DNA of 64,000 bases from NCBI RefSeq assembly GCF_030408555.1, contig NZ_CP047048.1:1240001-1304000 (forward strand), given 5' to 3'. A program made the translations under genes and the position numbers. A model generated the notes under the pieces. It did no database searches. It was not told the DNA's origin and saw nothing but the letters and a program-made list of their open reading frames with translations. Positions 38,886 to 46,772 of the stretch are shown here, one piece after another; position 1 is the first letter of the stretch, and every line of letters begins with the position of its first letter. The stretch is from Corynebacterium aurimucosum (GTDB lineage Bacteria > Actinomycetota > Actinomycetes > Mycobacteriales > Mycobacteriaceae).

Positions 38886-39857
38886 ATGAGGGGCGATGCC
38901 ATCTTGAATGTTATAGGTCCAACATTAAAACAGAACACTAGGTTTTCCGACCTCTTTTATGATTCGGTCGACATCGATATCAACCCTAGAACTGAATGCA
39001 AACTATCCGTTTTACGGATAGAAAGTGGCGAATTTATCCTAGACGAAATGTTCGACTATCTGTCGAAGGCTAGCATTGGCTACGTCCTATCAAGGAGAGA
39101 ATACGAAAGGTATCTTGCTGATTTGGCCATCGATCCGAATAACGCCATGGCCTGGGCGGAGGATATTAAAGCAAAGTTTCAAGAGCCGAACGCTACAAAT
39201 GGCGAAGGCGGCGAAATGATCCTGTATGCACTACTTGAAGAGGTTGTCGGTGCTCCAAAGATTCTAAGTAAAATGGAAATCAAAACCAATAACAAAATGC
39301 CAGTATTTGGCGCGGATGGATTACACCTACTCAGAGTGAGAGATGATGAATACCAACTAGTGTTTGGCGAGTCAAAAATGCATGGAGATCTTGGTGGTGC
39401 AATTTCGAAAGCCTTTGAATCAATGAGTAGTGTGAAGGATACTTCATTTAGAGACGATACGTCACTGGTATCCAGTCAACTAATGAAAGAGGCTGTTAAT
39501 GATGAACAGCTCAAAGCGCTAGAAGCTATTCTTATTCCAGAACCGGGTGCGACTCAGCGTATTAAGCTCGTCAATTCTTTTGGTGTTCTAGTGACCTTTG
39601 ATCTTGACGTCGACGACTTCGATCTTTCTCTACATGACGATGACCAAATCGAGACCGAATTTAGAATCCGGGCGCAAAATGCGGTACAGGCAAAAACCAA
39701 TGATATTCAGAAGCAGATTCGGAAGTATCAGCTTGGTGCAACAAATTTCCATATATTTGCTATGCCCTTCTTGAAAAGAACAGTCGGAGCAGAGACGCAC
39801 GGTGTCGACAAGGTGCGTAAAGATCTTCAGCAACGACTTCGGTGGGGGAAGGGATGA
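38886..39857 (+). CDS. hamA: Hachiman anti-phage defence nuclease HamA (DUF1837)
   Basis: 323 residues. The DUF1837 family, defined as HamA of the Hachiman system. A PD-(D/E)xK-type active site is visible: Glu110 in GEGGEMILYALLEE, Asp144 in FGADGLHLL and the E162-S-K164 strand LVFGESKMH. Known role: nuclease held inactive by HamB and released when HamB senses damaged or abnormal DNA, degrading DNA in the infected cell. AGAGGAGAAAG at 38871-38881 sets ATG 38886. It lies 40 bp after the peptidase gene and overlaps hamB. More AT-rich than the backbone, indicating acquisition. Confidence 0.88.
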   Translation: MRGDAILNVIGPTLKQNTRFSDLFYDSVDIDINPRTECKLSVLRIESGEFILDEMFDYLSKASIGYVLSRREYERYLADLAIDPNNAMAWAEDIKAKFQEPNATNGEGGEMILYALLEEVVGAPKILSKMEIKTNNKMPVFGADGLHLLRVRDDEYQLVFGESKMHGDLGGAISKAFESMSSVKDTSFRDDTSLVSSQLMKEAVNDEQLKALEAILIPEPGATQRIKLVNSFGVLVTFDLDVDDFDLSLHDDDQIETEFRIRAQNAVQAKTNDIQKQIRKYQLGATNFHIFAMPFLKRTVGAETHGVDKVRKDLQQRLRWGKG

Positions 39858-42514
39858 TGTCGAAAGATACTGAAACTGTCGCTACGAGACTTGGTAGAAT
39901 CATTCTTGCGAGGCCCGACTACGTTGACTTGGTTCAACGAGCAGAAGCCATCGTTGCGGAGTATTTTCTTACTCATAAAATCACTGATGAGCCTTTGCAT
40001 CGCCTCATTGCACCTGGTCTACGGTTCGCGGATATCCTCTCGCATTCAGACAAGGCCGAGCATCGTGAACGTGCATACGCCTTAATTGCAATGTTTCAAG
40101 AACTTAAAGAACAGCAACAACTAGATGCTGAATCACTCCAACGGCTAGAAGCATTTTCCATTGCTGTGTTCTCGGTTCTGGGAAATTTTCCAGGACTTCG
40201 CAAGCTAGAGGAGTCTGATGAGAGCGACGGTTACCAAGTTCCAGCTGAGCGGCTATTTGCTCGAGGCTTCAAAGAATTTCACCAAAGAACTTCTGACAGG
40301 TCGAGCGTACTAACGGATGCTCAATACGAAATTGCAACCGCTATGGAGTGTGTGGATTTCTACAGTTTCTCTGGGCCAACGTCGCTTGGAAAATCATTTG
40401 TAATCAAGAATTTCTTGAAAGTAGAGGTGCAAAAACCACAGCTCGCAGATGCTTGTGTGATCTTCTTGGTCCCCACAAATGCGCTTGTCGCCCAAACGGC
40501 AAACGACTTGAGAAAACTACTGGAGGCTCTTCCTACGGTAAACGTAGCCATATATCCAGATCAGCCAGAGATAATGAAAAGGCTTTTTGCGACCACCGTA
40601 TTTGTGTTTACTCCAGAACGGCTGATTCGCTTCCTCAATGCGCCGAATCGCTCCATCAAGCTACTTATTGTTGACGAGGCCCATAAAATCGTAGCGGAGA
40701 ATGACTCGCGCAGCCCCCTCTTCTACTATGCAATCGATGAAACCGTTCGAAGCTTTGCGACTAAACTAATCTTCTCTTCGCCGAGCTTGAGCAACCCAGA
40801 GCTCTTTCTTGAGCTTTTCGGAAAATCTACTGGCGGAAGCATGGTTGTGCGAGAGCGGACAGTCACCCAGCAAAGATTCTATGTAGATTTCATTGATAGA
40901 GAGGCGTCGTATTTCTCGTCGGACTTAGAATCTGAACGGATACTCGTTGAGTCAGTAGATCAAATGTCTTGGGCTCCTGACGAGGCAGTAAAGTTTTGGG
41001 CGAATGGGGCTAAGTCACTCGTTTACGCAAATACTCCCTCTAAAGTGGTCAATCATGCCCTCTCATTCGCTGGGGAAGAGAATGTAGAAATCTCTCAACA
41101 GGTCCATCGACTTATTGAACGGATTGGTAGAGAGATTCATCCACAATACTACCTCATTGATGTACTTAAGCGAGGCGTTGCTTTTCATCATGGGAAAATG
41201 CCGGTTGCGATCCGAGAGGACATTGAAAGCGTATTTAAGAGTGAAACATCTGGGATCGACTTTCTATTCTGCACGTCGACGCTCCTTGAAGGAGTGAACC
41301 TTCCTGCAAAGAACATATTTATCCTCACTGATAAATACGGGGGAGGTCGTAGTTCTTTCGGAAAGCTAGACTTCGAGAACTTGGCAGGCCGTGCAGGTAG
41401 GTTAACTGAAGACTTTCAAGGCAATGTCATTTGCATCAGGGCAGATGACGCGACATGGAAGGATCCCGACCTGCAGATTCCGATAACATCCCCGATCGAG
41501 GTAACGAGCTTTATGGTACCTCCCCCGGAGTCGAAGGGAAGAAAAAATTATACCGATATCGCTAAAGTCCTTCAGGGGAGATCGGTCAGTGGGACCAGGA
41601 GCGATCGGCAATCCGCCGAGAAATATGCAACGATTTTACTGGCTCAAACTCAAAAGAGTCATGCCTCGCTTCTTTCGCAGAACTTCAATGAAAAGGTGAA
41701 AGATGGGTCTAAACTTCTCAAAGAGGTCAACGATTCACTTGAAGTGAGTGTAGATACTGTACGACGTTCTCCCGAAATTGAACCTCTAACTCAGGACCGC
41801 GTATATCGACTTTTAAAGAATTCTGGGGATCCGTACGTTATAAGTTCTGTTGAGGAAATATCTTTTGATAGCATCTTAAGGATGCTTGACACTCTGAATA
41901 GAGTGTACGACTGGAAAGACAAAGAGTCTTCAGGTAGTCGCGACCTATTTCGGAAGAATGCAGATGACGCAGAACGTGTCAGGCGGCTTAAGTACTGGGC
42001 AAGCTTAACTCACCATTGGATAAAAGGTCTTCCGGTAAGCGCATTGATTTCTCGGTCAATTGCTTACGCAGAGAAGTCAGGCGTAATTTATGGCGCGGGA
42101 GGTGGGAATCCCTACCAAAGATCTGTTTTTGATCCGAATTCTAAAATTCATATCAATCACATTATTGACGAAACCCTCAGCAATCTTGAGTATGGTGTAG
42201 GATTTCGAATTCCTATATATTTGAAGAATTACTACGACATTTGTGTCAGTCTATTGGGCGAGGAGAATGCCGGACTTGATCTTTCTGTCTTGATTGAGTT
42301 TGGCACCACTAGCCCGGTAGGGATAGAGCTTCAGCAAATCGGATACACGAGAGACTCTGCATCTGAACTTTGGAGGAAAGGACCTCAACACCTTCAGTTG
42401 TCTGTAGAGGGAAAAATTGCGCATCTAAATGTGGAGGCGATCACTCTCGATCAGAATCTAAGTGACGAGCTCCGAGAGGAGACGATTCACTTACTGGGGA
42501 CAAGGGTGTCTTAG
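39854..42514 (+). CDS. hamB: Hachiman defence helicase HamB
   Basis: About 886 residues from ATG 39854 (ATG 39857 also possible), overlapping the hamA stop. Superfamily 2 DEAD/DEAH helicase: Walker A SGPTSLGKSFVIK (about 172-184), LIVDEAHKIV (about 270), a Ski2-like LLEGVNLPAKNIFI (about 477-490) and motif VI ENLAGRAGRL (about 507-516). In Hachiman, HamB binds and translocates on DNA and controls HamA. Pairing, order and overlap match the known two-gene system, and both partners look complete, unlike hsdM and the peptidase upstream. Confidence 0.88.
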   Translation: MMSKDTETVATRLGRIILARPDYVDLVQRAEAIVAEYFLTHKITDEPLHRLIAPGLRFADILSHSDKAEHRERAYALIAMFQELKEQQQLDAESLQRLEAFSIAVFSVLGNFPGLRKLEESDESDGYQVPAERLFARGFKEFHQRTSDRSSVLTDAQYEIATAMECVDFYSFSGPTSLGKSFVIKNFLKVEVQKPQLADACVIFLVPTNALVAQTANDLRKLLEALPTVNVAIYPDQPEIMKRLFATTVFVFTPERLIRFLNAPNRSIKLLIVDEAHKIVAENDSRSPLFYYAIDETVRSFATKLIFSSPSLSNPELFLELFGKSTGGSMVVRERTVTQQRFYVDFIDREASYFSSDLESERILVESVDQMSWAPDEAVKFWANGAKSLVYANTPSKVVNHALSFAGEENVEISQQVHRLIERIGREIHPQYYLIDVLKRGVAFHHGKMPVAIREDIESVFKSETSGIDFLFCTSTLLEGVNLPAKNIFILTDKYGGGRSSFGKLDFENLAGRAGRLTEDFQGNVICIRADDATWKDPDLQIPITSPIEVTSFMVPPPESKGRKNYTDIAKVLQGRSVSGTRSDRQSAEKYATILLAQTQKSHASLLSQNFNEKVKDGSKLLKEVNDSLEVSVDTVRRSPEIEPLTQDRVYRLLKNSGDPYVISSVEEISFDSILRMLDTLNRVYDWKDKESSGSRDLFRKNADDAERVRRLKYWASLTHHWIKGLPVSALISRSIAYAEKSGVIYGAGGGNPYQRSVFDPNSKIHINHIIDETLSNLEYGVGFRIPIYLKNYYDICVSLLGEENAGLDLSVLIEFGTTSPVGIELQQIGYTRDSASELWRKGPQHLQLSVEGKIAHLNVEAITLDQNLSDELREETIHLLGTRVS

Positions 42515-42781
42515 GACTGGTCTCTTCCGGATTGATAGCGATTCTGTCGAACTATAGTGATCGGGTCCGGAGCCTCTCCCTCGCTTGTTCCAGCACGCGA
42601 CTCGATCGACCAACTGCTAAAGTCCCATCTGAGACCTGTGCGACCCGTCTCGTCGTGTAAATAGCGCCCGCTTTGCTCGCTTCACGATGGAGCTGTCTCC
42701 AAAGTGGAGTAATCTCCCCTCGGACACCGCCTGGATTTTCGACTTAGATTTTATCTCATTAACCCTGGTAGATTAGTAGTT
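42515..42781. other. Non-coding gap after hamB
   Basis: About 270 bp with no convincing gene, tRNA or terminator on either strand. It contains the transition from the AT-rich defence operon to sequence of backbone character and is the likeliest place for the right junction of the defence module. Confidence 0.4.
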
Positions 42782-43111
42782 TTGAAGTGTTCGACGGCGC
42801 TTGGCAGTACCTCGTATATGTTGCGTGATGATTGGTGTCATATGCGAGTTTTGGTACCGGTGTTCTGGGAACTCGGTACTGTCGTGTTCCGGGTAGTTGG
42901 ACCTGCTGTCAAACCCCACATCGCTCACGCAGAGGTCTTCGTGTCCACTAATGATGTCCTGGTGGACCCTTCCCTCACGCAGCAGCTTGCCGACGCCCTC
43001 TCGGCCGCGCCCATCACCATCCACGGCGCTGGACATTTCCTTGAGAGTGACGGCTATACCGAGTTTCCACAGCTGGGGGATCGCATAGCGCAATGGCTGC
43101 GCAGCCTATAG
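42782..43111 (+). pseudogene. Truncated RBBP9/YdeN-family serine hydrolase (C-terminal fragment)
   Basis: From about 42920 the frame encodes the end of a small alpha/beta hydrolase: AEVFVSTNDVLVDPSLTQQL, ITIHGAGHFLESDGYTEFPQL (His of the catalytic triad in GAGHFL). The nucleophile elbow and the whole N-terminal half are absent, and the residues before 42920 do not resemble the family. The 5' part was probably removed when the defence module arrived. Confidence 0.7.
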
Positions 43112-43435
43112 GCCCTCAGTCATGGCTTTGAGCGCCTTCACGTGCTGCACGTAAGCTTGTGCGCCTGCCTCAGTAAGCGTGACCCACACGGTGTCCTTGG
43201 CGCGGGTAGAACCGTACTCTCGGGCGCGGCTAATATAGCCGCAGCCTTCGAGGTGCTTTAGCTGCTTGGAAAGCGTATCGGCGGGGAGCTCGGTCAACTC
43301 GGCGAGCGTACTGTACTTCATTTGCCGGTCTCCGGTGGCGCCAGCGGAGTAGAGTGTAGCGCAGATCTTGAGTCGTTTAATCGGGTGGATAACTGGATCC
43401 AGCTCAGGGGATTGGTTGGGTGCGTCCTTAGGCAT
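43106..43435 (-). CDS. Winged-helix transcriptional regulator (MarR/ArsR-like)
   Basis: 109 residues. A single winged-helix DNA-binding domain: IKRLKICATLYSAGA, then MKYSTLAELTELPADTLSKQLKHLEGCGYISR (recognition helix in TLSKQLKHLE) and a wing rich in Arg/Thr. Overlaps the membrane-protein gene by 8 bp, so the pair forms one operon read from the promoter at about 43865. The tandem palindromes at that promoter are a natural autoregulatory operator. Signal unknown. Its stop lies 6 bp inside the hydrolase remnant's end. Confidence 0.8.
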   Translation of the reverse strand: MPKDAPNQSPELDPVIHPIKRLKICATLYSAGATGDRQMKYSTLAELTELPADTLSKQLKHLEGCGYISRAREYGSTRAKDTVWVTLTEAGAQAYVQHVKALKAMTEGL

Positions 43436-43832
43436 TTGATCCCTTTATGGCCGCGTTGCGGTTCTCGTAGAGCATCCAAGCCATCGCTGCGGAAACGACG
43501 ACCCCGCTGGTGATCATCCATGGCCATGTATCAGGTGTCGGCGTGGTGGAGAAAATCATTGCGGCGGGAAGCAGTACGCGTGACCACGTGGCGCGATCGT
43601 TCCTTGGCCCCATGTTGGGATTGGGGCGAACAAAAGGGTTCGCGAGTTTGTCCTTGAGGAGGTAGCCGAGAATGAAGGTCGGTAGGAGGATTGCGAGGGT
43701 GTACCACCACGACAGCTTAGAGAATGCGAGGCTACTGCCGATGCCGAGCGCTACAAGTGCTACCGCCCACCCGCTCTGCTTCCAAGCTGTGCGCTGTTGA
43801 ACCTCTCCAATGACTTTAAGGTCGCTGTTCAT
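43428..43832 (-). CDS. Small four-helix membrane protein
   Basis: 134 residues with four predicted membrane helices in two pairs (about 22-60 and 85-120) and short charged ends. Not recognised as a named family. ATG 43832 is preceded by AAAGGAGG (minus strand, 43841-43848). First gene of a two-gene operon with the winged-helix regulator; such pairs often respond to membrane or drug stress, but that is a guess. Confidence 0.7.
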   Translation of the reverse strand: MNSDLKVIGEVQQRTAWKQSGWAVALVALGIGSSLAFSKLSWWYTLAILLPTFILGYLLKDKLANPFVRPNPNMGPRNDRATWSRVLLPAAMIFSTTPTPDTWPWMITSGVVVSAAMAWMLYENRNAAIKGSNA

Positions 43833-43841
43833 GATGTGCCT

Positions 43842-43894
43842 CCTTTACTTGCATCTAGTGCAAGTGTAACGCTTGCACTAGATGCAAGTAAAGG
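43842..43894. promoter_or_regulatory. Tandem palindromic operator / 23-bp inverted repeat
   Basis: A perfect 23-bp inverted repeat (43842-43864 with 43872-43894) around the 7-base loop TGTAACG. Each arm is itself a dyad: CTTGCATCTAGTGCAAG (43848-43864) and CTTGCACTAGATGCAAG (43872-43888), so two near-identical operator sites stand 24 bp apart centre to centre. A TACACT -10 for the minus-strand operon lies between them, and the operon's ribosome site overlaps the left arm. Confidence 0.75.
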
Positions 43895-44469
43895 GGCGTG
43901 GCTTCTCGTGACATCTGAGTGGTCTGGTTTTACCCCATACCGGTGTGCATCTTCGGCGAGGTGGACGGGAGGGGCGGTGGAGTACCAGGGGGTGGACCAG
44001 TGGCCAATTGGTCTAAGTCCTACCGGTATGCCTTTTCTGGCCATACACTGCAGGTACAACGCATTCCCGACAGAAAGGAGAGCGGATGGCGGAAGTTGAA
44101 AATCATCACTATCGCCGACGCGACTCTAGCAGATAATACAAGGCGGCATCGCCATAATCCACAACTTCTTAAAGCCAACACTCGAGCGAAGTAGGAGCCT
44201 TGCATCGCATGCTGTTAGCGCACGTGTCCTCCCGAACCTCCAGCGATGACTAACTAGTGCTCCGGCCCCAGCAGCCAACGGCACGCCAGCGGAATAACCA
44301 CTGATTCGATCCGCACCTAGGCCTTGAGAGTCGAAGTTTACATCGCAGCCATAAGTGGCAACGAGGTTCGGGATTTTATCTGTGTAAAAAGGGTCCGTTA
44401 CCTGCCGATTTGTGCAATCTTTCGGGGATCCTATAGTGTTTAGCAAGTCCGAAACGGACAGCTAAGCGA
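43895..44469. other. Non-coding stretch before the second tRNA-Glu
   Basis: About 575 bp without a supportable gene. Short frames exist on both strands (for example 44126-44446 minus) but lack ribosome sites and recognisable similarity. Probably island debris. Confidence 0.4.
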
Positions 44470-44542
44470 GCCCCGTTCGTCTAGCGGCCTAGGACGCCGG
44501 CCTCTCACGCCGGTAACACGGGTTCAAATCCCGTACGGGGTA
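44470..44542 (+). tRNA. tRNA-Glu (CTC), right copy
   Basis: Identical in its 73-nt body to the copy at 29042, with anticodon CTC. After the discriminator A the sequence reads CAA, so CCA is not encoded here, unlike the left copy. A terminator follows within 6 nt. Confidence 0.95.
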
Positions 44543-44547
44543 CAAAT

Positions 44548-44588
44548 AAAGAGGGCGACAAGCTATATAGCTGTCGCCCTCTTTCCTG
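44548..44588. terminator. Bidirectional terminator after tRNA-Glu (right copy)
   Basis: A 13-bp stem, AAAGAGGGCGACA (44548-44560) pairing with TGTCGCCCTCTTT (44572-44584). A-tract on one side and T-tract on the other suit both the tRNA and the converging lipoprotein gene. Confidence 0.85.
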
Positions 44589-44616
44589 ATCGGGTTATGG
44601 GTTAGCGGTCTGGAGT

Positions 44617-45324
44617 CTAGACAATGAGGACTTCAGCGCTATTACCGCCCGTGCAGCGAATCACCTCGTGCTCATCAATGTTGCACGTCAATGAGTAGTT
44701 CTGCTGTGTGACCGAGCTGTTGACGGTTACCTGTGCGGGGATATAGGCGCGGAGGTCATCCTGGGAGCTTGGGGCTAAGGTCATCAAGCGGCCGGCTGTG
44801 GAGCGCGCAAAATCGCAACTAGTGTTTGCGCCGGCCATGACGAAGGCGATGTTATAGCCATCGCCCATCTGGCACACCGTGGCGGGTGTGCCGTGAACGT
44901 TGACTGCTGCGCCGTTGGCTTCGCCTTGGGGAAGCTGTCCGGAGAGGCTATTGTAGGTGGACATCTTTGCAGCCTGAGCGGTCTGGTGCTGGCCTGCGCC
45001 TGGTTGGGCCCCTTGCACACTCTGCGCTTGAGTATCCGGCTGTTGAGGCTGGCCCCCAGGCTGATCGGCTGCGGTGCCGGGCAATGTCGGTTCGGGGCCG
45101 GATGGGGCTCCTTCGTCGGCGGAGTTGGGAACGTGAAGTTCAGCGTCATCATTGAGCGGCTGAAAGGCTGGGTATGTGTTCTCGAAAGTTGGCTCACCCG
45201 ATACTTCGCCCGGGCCTGACGATGCTGCCATGTCGGATGACGTGGAGCATCCAACCGTTAAAACACCGGCGGTGGCTATGGCTGCAAAAGCTGCGACGGG
45301 TCGGAGGGTGCGCGTGGAAGTCAT
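44617..45324 (-). CDS. Putative lipoprotein, unknown function
   Basis: 235 residues from ATG 45324; TAGGGT (45332-45337, minus strand) is 7 nt upstream, a leaderless start. Lipobox VLTVGC (Cys26). A disordered Pro/Gln/Gly/Ala-rich segment (about 75-125) precedes a compact C-terminal domain with three conserved-looking Cys residues (VCQMGDGYN, TSCDFARS, LTCNIDEHEVIRC). Resembles small secreted corynebacterial and mycobacterial lipoproteins of unknown role. The further upstream frame to 45393 overlaps a hairpin and is rejected. Confidence 0.7.
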   Translation of the reverse strand: MTSTRTLRPVAAFAAIATAGVLTVGCSTSSDMAASSGPGEVSGEPTFENTYPAFQPLNDDAELHVPNSADEGAPSGPEPTLPGTAADQPGGQPQQPDTQAQSVQGAQPGAGQHQTAQAAKMSTYNSLSGQLPQGEANGAAVNVHGTPATVCQMGDGYNIAFVMAGANTSCDFARSTAGRLMTLAPSSQDDLRAYIPAQVTVNSSVTQQNYSLTCNIDEHEVIRCTGGNSAEVLIV

Positions 45325-45373
45325 AAGTTCCACCCTAACGGGATGTGCCGAGATGCGCTGGAGAAAACGGGGA

Positions 45374-45416
45374 GAGCTGCCCAAGCCCGGCATCGTGGGC
45401 GCGGGCTAGGCAGCTC
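45374..45416 (-). terminator. Possible terminator of the histidine-rich gene
   Basis: GAGCTGCC (45374-45381) pairs with GGCAGCTC (45409-45416), with inner GC-rich pairing possible. On the minus strand it is followed by CCCCGTTTTC, only a weak T-tract. Confidence 0.4.
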
Positions 45417-45440
45417 AGAAAAACGGAATCCGGAGTGCTC

Positions 45441-45731
45441 TTAGTGGCAATCCCAGTGGCCATCATGCGCTGCGTGGCGGTGGCCATCGTGCAGGTAGTC
45501 CACGTGATCGCCGTGCGGGACGGCTACGTGGCCGCAGCCTTCGCCGTGCTCGTGGTCGTGGCCCTCGTGAACGGTGTGCTCGGATGTCTCGCACTCGTCC
45601 CAGTGGCCTTCATGCTCGCGGTGGATGTGGCCATCGTGGACGTAGTCAGTGTGATCGCCGTGCGGGAATGCGACGTGGCCACAGCCTTCGCCGTGGGTGT
45701 GCGTGTGCTCGTCGTGAATGGTGTGGGTCAT
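45441..45731 (-). CDS. Histidine-rich tandem-repeat metal-binding protein
   Basis: 96 residues, about 27 of them His. Two copies of one unit (about residues 14-44 and 62-92) share GEGCGHVA-PHGDH and HDGH motifs with one Cys each; two more Cys (DECE near 47 and the penultimate DCH) fall in the linker and end. No signal peptide, so cytosolic. Composition suits Zn2+ or Ni2+ buffering or storage; related small proteins occur across Actinobacteria. Strong ribosome site AAGGAGGAG before ATG 45731. Divergent from the secreted protease. Confidence 0.75.
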   Translation of the reverse strand: MTHTIHDEHTHTHGEGCGHVAFPHGDHTDYVHDGHIHREHEGHWDECETSEHTVHEGHDHEHGEGCGHVAVPHGDHVDYLHDGHRHAAHDGHWDCH

Positions 45732-45898
45732 GACTCCTCCTTGAAAGGCTGGGGATTTTCAATCAGTTTTCAGTAGCTGTCACTGTCAGTAAAGCGTGTT
45801 TTCAACTCAGTTTCAATAGTGGGGGTGCTAGGGGGTGTTAGTAGAGTGACGTGCGGGGCGTGAGGTGTATGTGGGGTGAAACAGGCTAGAGTGAAAGT

Positions 45899-46720
45899 AT
45901 GATGAATAAGTCTCCTCAGCGTCGCCTTTCGCTTTTTGCTTCCGGCCTTGGTTCTGTGGTTGGTGCATGCTCGCTAGCCATTGCTCTTGCTACCCCCGCA
46001 ACGGCTGCCGAGGGTGTGCCGGTGAGGCAGGGGCAAAAGGTTGCTGCTGCTGATGGCACCTTGTGCAGTGTCGGTTATGTTGAGGCTAGCCGGGCGTGGA
46101 CCTCGGCCCACTGCGGTCTCAACGGGGAGCAGATGTATAACGGGGAGCAGATGTATAACGAAGCGGGCCAGCACGTAGGAACCTTGCGTTGGTTCAAGCC
46201 TTCTGGGGCGGCAGGGCATGACTTGGCCTATATTCAGTTCGCCGGCGGAACGTACTCGGCCGGAAACCCCCTGACAGGGGATGGCATGGCGCCGGTCCCA
46301 GGCGAAGGAGCAACTGTGTGCTTCGACGGGCAGGCCACGTCGCGTCAATGCGGTACTGCGGTGCGGGGGCCAGGCCTCTTTCCTGGAATGAACTATGCGG
46401 TCGACGTGTCGCTGGTGCCAGGGGATAGCGGTGGAGCAGTCTCCGTTCCTGGGCAGCCAGGTGTGGTGGGTATTTACCAGGGGATTACCCAGACCAATCG
46501 AGAAGGCCGGACGGTAATTTTCTCAAACTATGCACGGATGCCACACGCGGATGAACTGGCGCGCCTGCCGCACCAAGGTTGGGTGCCGCGACGTCCCAAC
46601 CGGGAACCGGGAAATCCAATCCGGGTGGCGCAGGAAAAGGGTGAGGCGTTGTCCTCGACAAGCAGCGCGGGCCCAGAAGGACTGCGTGGCCTCGCGATGT
46701 ATTTTGGTTTGAGTATTTAG
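45899..46720 (+). CDS. Secreted trypsin-like serine protease
   Basis: 273 residues. Signal peptide ending ATPATAAEG (about residue 37). Chymotrypsin-fold triad: His in WTSAHC (about 71), Asp in GHDLAYIQF (about 105) and Ser in VPGDSGGAV (about 179); Cys pairs fit extracellular disulfides. A tandem 18-bp duplication (46121-46156) repeats NGEQMY directly after the catalytic His. TAGAGT lies 6 nt before ATG 45899. The C-terminal tail is Pro/Arg then Ser-rich. Target protein unknown; could process surface proteins. Confidence 0.82.
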   Translation: MMNKSPQRRLSLFASGLGSVVGACSLAIALATPATAAEGVPVRQGQKVAAADGTLCSVGYVEASRAWTSAHCGLNGEQMYNGEQMYNEAGQHVGTLRWFKPSGAAGHDLAYIQFAGGTYSAGNPLTGDGMAPVPGEGATVCFDGQATSRQCGTAVRGPGLFPGMNYAVDVSLVPGDSGGAVSVPGQPGVVGIYQGITQTNREGRTVIFSNYARMPHADELARLPHQGWVPRRPNREPGNPIRVAQEKGEALSSTSSAGPEGLRGLAMYFGLSI

Positions 46721-46772
46721 AGGTATCTGGGGTGTCTGGGGCCGGAGTTTGCAGGCCTAGCCGTCGGCGTTC

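Larger units (their letters stand above)
29042..44542. mobile_element. Putative genomic island bounded by duplicated tRNA-Glu
   Basis: A 75-bp identical segment covering the whole tRNA-Glu gene occurs in direct orientation at 29041-29115 and at 44469-44543. Between them lie IS debris, a restriction-modification/Hachiman defence operon visibly more AT-rich than the flanks, and a truncated hydrolase. tRNA genes are common integration sites, but no integrase gene is seen, so the element may have lost it or the repeats may be ordinary tRNA duplicates. Confidence 0.45.

Noticed and set aside
43842..43894. Reading the 23-bp inverted repeat as a terminator or as IS ends
   Set aside because: It lacks a T-tract in the useful direction and encloses only 7 bases; the internal palindromes and position over a promoter fit an operator better.
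44126..44446. 106-codon minus-strand ORF before the right tRNA-Glu
   Set aside because: No ribosome site, no recognisable domain, and lies in apparent island debris.
29042..44542. CRISPR array or prophage inside the island
   Set aside because: No regularly spaced repeats and no phage structural, integrase or replication genes were seen.
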